DNA of 64,000 nucleotides, taken from NCBI GenBank assembly GCA_026419785.1, contig JAODTK010001299.1, positions 214,275-278,274 of the forward strand, read 5' to 3'. The notes under the pieces are model-generated. The model made no database searches. It was not told where the DNA came from and was given only the letters and a program-made list of their open reading frames with translations. The translations under genes were made by a program, and so were the position numbers. The stretch's first letter is position 1. The number at the start of each line of letters is the position of its first letter. Below are positions 58,710-64,000 of the stretch, piece by piece. Source of the DNA: Sclerodactyla briareus. Its lineage: Eukaryota; Echinodermata; Holothuroidea; Dendrochirotida; Sclerodactylidae.

Positions 58710-61700
58710 CCACCACATATAGCCGTCCCATGGACTTACAAACAAACTGACTACGTTCCAACAGCTGCTGAAACCAACAGAAAACATACTTCCAGGGGGA
58801 TGAGCCACCCACCATTTTGAGGCTTGATTATTCCGTACCTGTCATGGACACTTGCATTTACCATACCTTCACCGTTAGATTCTCACTAGGGGTGCCTGTT
58901 ATTTTTAGGTTATTTCCGATCGGGGGCTGCCAGTCGAAAATCAGATTTTCCAGCATCCAAGGGTCATCGAAAAAATGGTCAGAACTTCGCCCCAAATAGC
59001 CAAACTGACAGTTGTGGTACTCTCTGATATGGCCCGTCCACTGCAGGCTACACTGCGACCCAGCAGGGTTCGGGAAATAGCCTCTCTAAAGTGCCGCCCC
59101 AAGGTAATTTGGGGGACTATTTTTTTGAAGGGGTACTTAGGGCTGGCGGAGGAAGGAAAGAGGAACACCAGTCTATTTGTGGTATGCTGCCTTCAGAGGG
59201 AGTGGACTTGGACAATTGGTTAAAAAACTGAACTTCAGTCAATGAAAAAGGTATATGTATTGAAGAATTAATGCCCTTCCCCCTTGAAGCTGCCCTTTCA
59301 AAACCTTCTCATGATTGCATGTGTGGTTGAACTTGGGCTTTGTGTTGGCCATTGGGTAACGGCCAAACTGAGAGGACCGTTGACACGACACCGTAGTGAT
59401 ATCCGCAGCATTATGCCCTATGCAATATGCAATGTACACTTAGCCGTATTCTGTTATCTAATATTTAACTCCAATTATCACTGGTTGCAGTGTTGTCCCC
59501 GCACCATGGTCATAGCCAGCCCCCTCTTCTCCAATGGTAGCAGAGAGGCCGTCTTACTCATCCGTCCCCTAATGTAGGTATCTTCCCATTCCTCGTGGGG
59601 TCAAAGCATTATTATGCATATGCAGTCATGCCCAGCATCAATTAAACATAATAGATTTGGTGTATATGGACATGTACACAATGTGTCCTGGGAGTTTTCA
59701 AGCAGAATTCAGGCAGGCAGGTTCACCTCACATTCTCCCGGACAGGACTCTGGTTAACCTGCTTCGAGGACCGTACCGGACTCGTACTCAGAGGCAGAGG
59801 TCCGGAAAAACAGCGCCTTCAGCCTTCAGGGTGACAAACACAAAGCACAGCTGTACATGCCCCAGAAAGGTCGATTCCATGACCACACCGCAATGCACAC
59901 GGTGAACAATGGTCCAGGTCCACTCGGGAAAGAAATGCAAATGAGGCGTGGTTACCACAAGCTATATAGGGTAGGGAATACAAATCGCGAAGCGCCACAG
60001 CTGAGACTCCACAGGCTGGAAAGAGGCGTTTTTCACGCTTTGTGGCTCCAGCCCATCCTACAAACCGTCTTTCGTTGCTGTGAGCCAACCAAACTAGTAA
60101 TGTGACTATAAGAGCAAACATTCAATTTCTCCCCCTGCCATGATCGCTGATTCATGAAGGCCCTGGTAAAGGCACATAAACTCGCGCTCCATCATCCTGC
60201 TAGCGTTTTTGTACACAATTCTCATACATTAGGTGAGCCTAAGCAAAAAAACCTAGGCCTAGGTCTCACGATTCTCTTACTCTGTGAATAATGTAATTGT
60301 CCACATATCACAAATGCAATGCATGTTCATCTGCCCAGGCCGTTTCTGCACCAGATTAGATCCATAGCTAAACATAGCCAAGAAGTCACAATGTTTACAA
60401 GTGCACCCGTCAGCATGTCATTGGTTTGTATGCCACGTCTGTGTGCTGGCACTAGGATTAGTAACAGTGCAGTACAGACTGCCGATCGATCGATCGATGC
60501 TGTAGTTTGTAGGTTCACTGTTTGAAGTGGTTCCCAGCGTATTAATATGTATGGGAGCTTGTAATGAGCATCTGGGCGGGCATCATGTGCAAGCCATATA
60601 CCCAAGTTGGGGCCCAGCCCCTCTCATAGTGCAAAATCACACAATCTATAAAATTAATTAATTTAATCTGATTAATTGATGCCCGTCTGATCCACACACT
60701 ACTATTGACATATTTATGACAACCAACATCAAATCAAGTACACTGTCACCACACCTAGCACCCCAATTGCCTCTCAAAGATCGTCCCAAAAATTGACTTC
60801 AGGGGGCACACCAATATGAGCGGTCCCATTGGACTTATCACACTAAAACTGACTTACGTTCCACCAAAAAAGATGCTGAACCCAACAGAAAATACTCCAG
60901 GGATGAGCCACCCCCCATTTTGAAGCATGACATTCGTACCTGTCATGGCCCACTTTCATTCCATACTCACCGTAGATTTCTCACTAGGGTTGCCTGTGTC
61001 TTTTTTAGGGTATTTCCGATCGGGGCTGACAGTGGAAAAATAAGATTTTTCAGCATCCAAGTGTCAATTCAGAAAATGGTCAGAAAACTTCGCCCCAAAT
61101 AGCCAAAACTGACATATGTGGTCATACTATCTGATATGGGCCACCCGTCACTGCAGGCAACACTTGGACCCAGCAGGGTTCGGGAAATAGCTCTAAAGTG
61201 CGCCCGGGTTAATTGGGGGACTATTTTTTTGAGAAGGGTAACTTAGGGCTGGCGGAGGAGGGGAACACCAAGTCTATATGTGGTATGTGCTTCAGAGGGA
61301 GTGGATTTGGAACAATTGTTAAAAAACTGAACTCAGTCAAGAACATGTATTGTATGGAAGAATTAATGCCCCTCACCCGAAGCATGCCTCTTCACACCGT
61401 CTTCATGACGGCAGTGTGGGTGACTTGGGATTTGTGTCCCATGGTCAACGGCCGCCCCGAACGAGGACCATTGCACGACACCGTAGTATCCAGCATTATT
61501 CCTATGCAATCGGCAATGTACACCTTAGCCTTATTCTGGTAGTATATTCAACCAACGTGCAATTTATCCCCCTGGTTGCAGTGTGTCCCCAAGCCCCATG
61601 ATCATAGTCCTCCCCTCTCTTCCCATGGTAGCAGAGAGGCAGCCTTACTCATCCGACCCTTATGTAGGTATCTTCCCATTCCTCCTTGGGGTCAAATTAG

Positions 61701-64000
61701 TCCATATACGTCAGGCAGCAATAACCATTTAATCGATTTTGTTGTATATGACCTACCCAATGTGTCTTGTGAGTTTTCGAGCAATTCAGGGCAGGCGGGG
61801 TTCACGCTCACATCCTCCCCGCGAGACTCTTGTTGCCCCGCTCGGACGCTGGCACTCGAACTCAGAGGGCAGAGGTCGTGCCCAGCACCTTCAGCCTTCA
61901 CAGGGTGACAAACACCGAGCAAGCGTACCATCCCCTCCCCCCAGAACGGGGTCGATTCCATGACCCCAAAGCAATCACACGGTACAATGGTCCAGTTCCC
62001 TTGAAATAAATGCAAATGAGGCGTGCTTACCACAAGCTATATGAGGGGTAGGGAATACAAATCTGGAAGAGCCCATCTGAGACTACTCCCATAGGCTGGA
62101 AAGAGGCGTTATTTTACGTTTCGTGCTCCAGCCCATCCTACACTGTCATTTTCGTTGCTGTTAGACCCACACCTAGTACTGTTCCTTATACTATCAATCA
62201 AAGCAACCCTGTCAATTCTCCCTCTGCATGATCTCTGATTCATAAAGGCTCCCTGGTAAATAGGCACATAACTCGAGTCCCCTCATCAGCTAGCGTTTGT
62301 ACAAATCTCTACATTAGGCGACCTAAGCAAACAACCTAGGCCTAGGCCTACGATCTTTACCTGGTGAATAATAGAATTGTCACATACTCCACCACATGCA
62401 ATGCCTGTTCATCTGCCGCCAGGCCGTTTCTGCACCATATTAGATTCATCACTAAACCTAGCTAGCCAGAATTCACAATGTTTACAACTTCACCGCCGTT
62501 CAGCCGCTGTCTTGTTTTGCTATGGCCAGTCCCTTCTGTGCTGGCCACTAGAGGTAACAGTAAAAGTGTTGCTTACTGCACGTTGTCGATGCTGGCTGTT
62601 TGTAGGTCACTTGTTTTGAAGTTGGTTCCCAGCGTATTAATATGTATGGGAGCTTGTAATGAGCACCTGTGGGGCAATCGTGGCAAGCCATAATAGCCAG
62701 AGTGGGGCCCAGCCCCTCTCAATAGTGCAAAATCACACCATCTATCCATTAATTACTTATCATTAATTAATTGCCCTTCTGAATCTCACACACTACTATT
62801 TGACATATTTTATGTACAAACCAACTAAATCAATGAGCCTGACAGCACCTGCACCCAATTGCTCTCAATATTTTTCCGTTTCCTCAAAAATTGACTTCAT
62901 AGGGGGCACCCACATATAGCCGTCCTTGACTACACACTAAACTGACTCCGTTCCTTCCAGCTCTGAACAACAGAAATACTTCCGGAGGGAGCCACCCACC
63001 ATTTGAAGCTGACCTTCATACCTGTCATGGCACATTCAATTTACCATACCTTCATTCACCGTTTCATTTCTCACCAGGGTTGCCTTGTGTCTTTTATAAG
63101 GTTATTTTCCGATCGGGTCCTGCGCCAGTCGGAAAATCAATTTTCCGCATCCAATGTCAATTCAGAAACTGGTCAGAAATTTGCCCCAAATAGCCAAAAC
63201 TGACATAGGTGGTACTCTCTGATATGGCCGGTCCCCTATCAGGCCAACCTGGACCCAGCAGGGTTTTGGGACAATCGCTCTAAGTGCGCCCCCAATCCCG
63301 ATACAAGTTGGGACTATTTTTTTTGTAGGGGTAACTAGGGTCTGGCGGAGGAACCCCAGTCTATATGTGGTATGCCGCCTTCCAAGTGAGTGATTGGACA
63401 ATTGGTAAAAACTGAACTCAGTCATTTTTTTGAAACATGTATTTGTATTGAGAATTAATGCACTCCCCCTTGAAGCTTCCATCTTCACACCTTCTTATGA
63501 ACTGCATGTTGTGGTTGAACTATGCAGACATCTGTGTATGGGCCTATTATATCAATGTGGGTTGGTTTGGAGGAATGAAACATAGTTGAAGACTGTGCTA
63601 CCCACATATTTATCACCATACTGCATTCTCCTGGAAGTCCAATGACGCCTTCAACTGTAGCCTACGCTATGATGAGGCCGGGTCAATATGGGCTTGTGTG
63701 ACCATGGGTCAACGGCCGAACTGAGAGGACCGTTGGCGCTACACTGTAGTATCGCAGCATTATTCCCTATGCATATGCACTGTACACACCTTAGCCTCAT
63801 TCTGGTATGTAATATTCAACTGGAAGATCCCTGGTTCAGTGGTGTCCCAGCCCATGATCCATAGTCATCCCCTCTCTTCTCCAATGGTAGCAGAGAGGCA
63901 AGCCTACTCCGACCCCTCATGTAGGTATCTCCCCATTCCTCCTTGGGTCACTATTATTCATATACAGTCATTCTGGCAAGGCAATAACGTTTTAATAGAT
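58710..64000. repeat. 2.1-kb macrosatellite, 2.5 copies, cut by the window end
   Basis: The landmark ttccgatcgg occurs at 58914, 61014 and 63107, spacings of 2100 and 2093. Whole units align throughout: gtcatggac/gtcatggcc blocks, tggtagcagagaggc, atgcaaatgaggcg, acctaggcctagg, gcgtattaatatgtatggga. Units are roughly 58710-60805, 60806-62895 and 62896 onward. Copies differ by scattered substitutions and many one-base indels. The third has about 172 extra bases near 63510-63690. No conserved reading frame survives across the copies, and no rRNA, snRNA or tRNA gene was recognised in the unit. Confidence 0.85.

Noticed and set aside
59930..59960. Octamer-like atgcaaatgagg in the macrosatellite, suggesting a histone or snRNA promoter
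   Set aside because: No histone, U1, U2 or 5S sequence is recognisable in any unit.

Overview
The window is animal nuclear DNA, not prokaryotic. It is intron-rich, AT-leaning and packed with transposon debris, minisatellites and microsatellites. CR1/L2/Jockey-like LINE fragments, short TIR elements, tRNA-derived SINEs, GATA/CA-bearing repeats and short runs such as tagcctaggcctag suggest a marine invertebrate deuterostome, most likely an echinoderm (inference from texture, not a database match). Many frames break by single bases, so the assembly probably carries indel errors. I see no rRNA, intact tRNA, CRISPR or phage.

Gene content is sparse and had to be found from splice signals plus phase. 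(1) Plus strand, 11.78-21.52 kb: a small four-exon gene whose three junctions all agree in phase, giving a 108-residue protein of unknown family; repeats fill its introns. (2) Minus strand, 57.50-53.33 kb: at least three exons in matching phase, encoding a Cys-containing N-terminal part and a long Ser/Pro-rich part; unrecognised. (3) Minus strand, 42.06-42.24 kb: one exon of a SPEC3/Stum-family membrane protein. (4) Weaker models: a two-exon gene at 31.85-32.77 kb behind a TATA box, a TATA promoter with possible exons at 38.3-39.7 kb, an exon at 41.65-41.76 kb, an exon at 3.37-3.67 kb, and a one-stop reading frame at 46.95-47.51 kb.

Layout. 0-2.5 kb: repeat mosaic. 5.5-8.7 kb: two MITE-like elements, a LINE tail and a G-run element. 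9.3-10.6 kb: GATA-bearing element. 10.9-21.5 kb: gene 1 with SINEs and minisatellites in its introns. 25.3-30.9 kb: a nested stack, a minus-strand LINE cut by a TIR element with a perfect central palindrome and again by a plus-strand truncated LINE. 33.5-36.2 kb and 50.8-53.0 kb: two copies of the same pair of repeat families in the same order. 36.2-44.2 kb: mostly unique sequence holding the SPEC3 exon. 44.2-46.0 kb: a second minus-strand LINE. 49.4-50.2 kb: second copy of the TIR family. 53.3-57.5 kb: gene 2. 58.7-64.0 kb: a 2.1-kb macrosatellite running off the window end.
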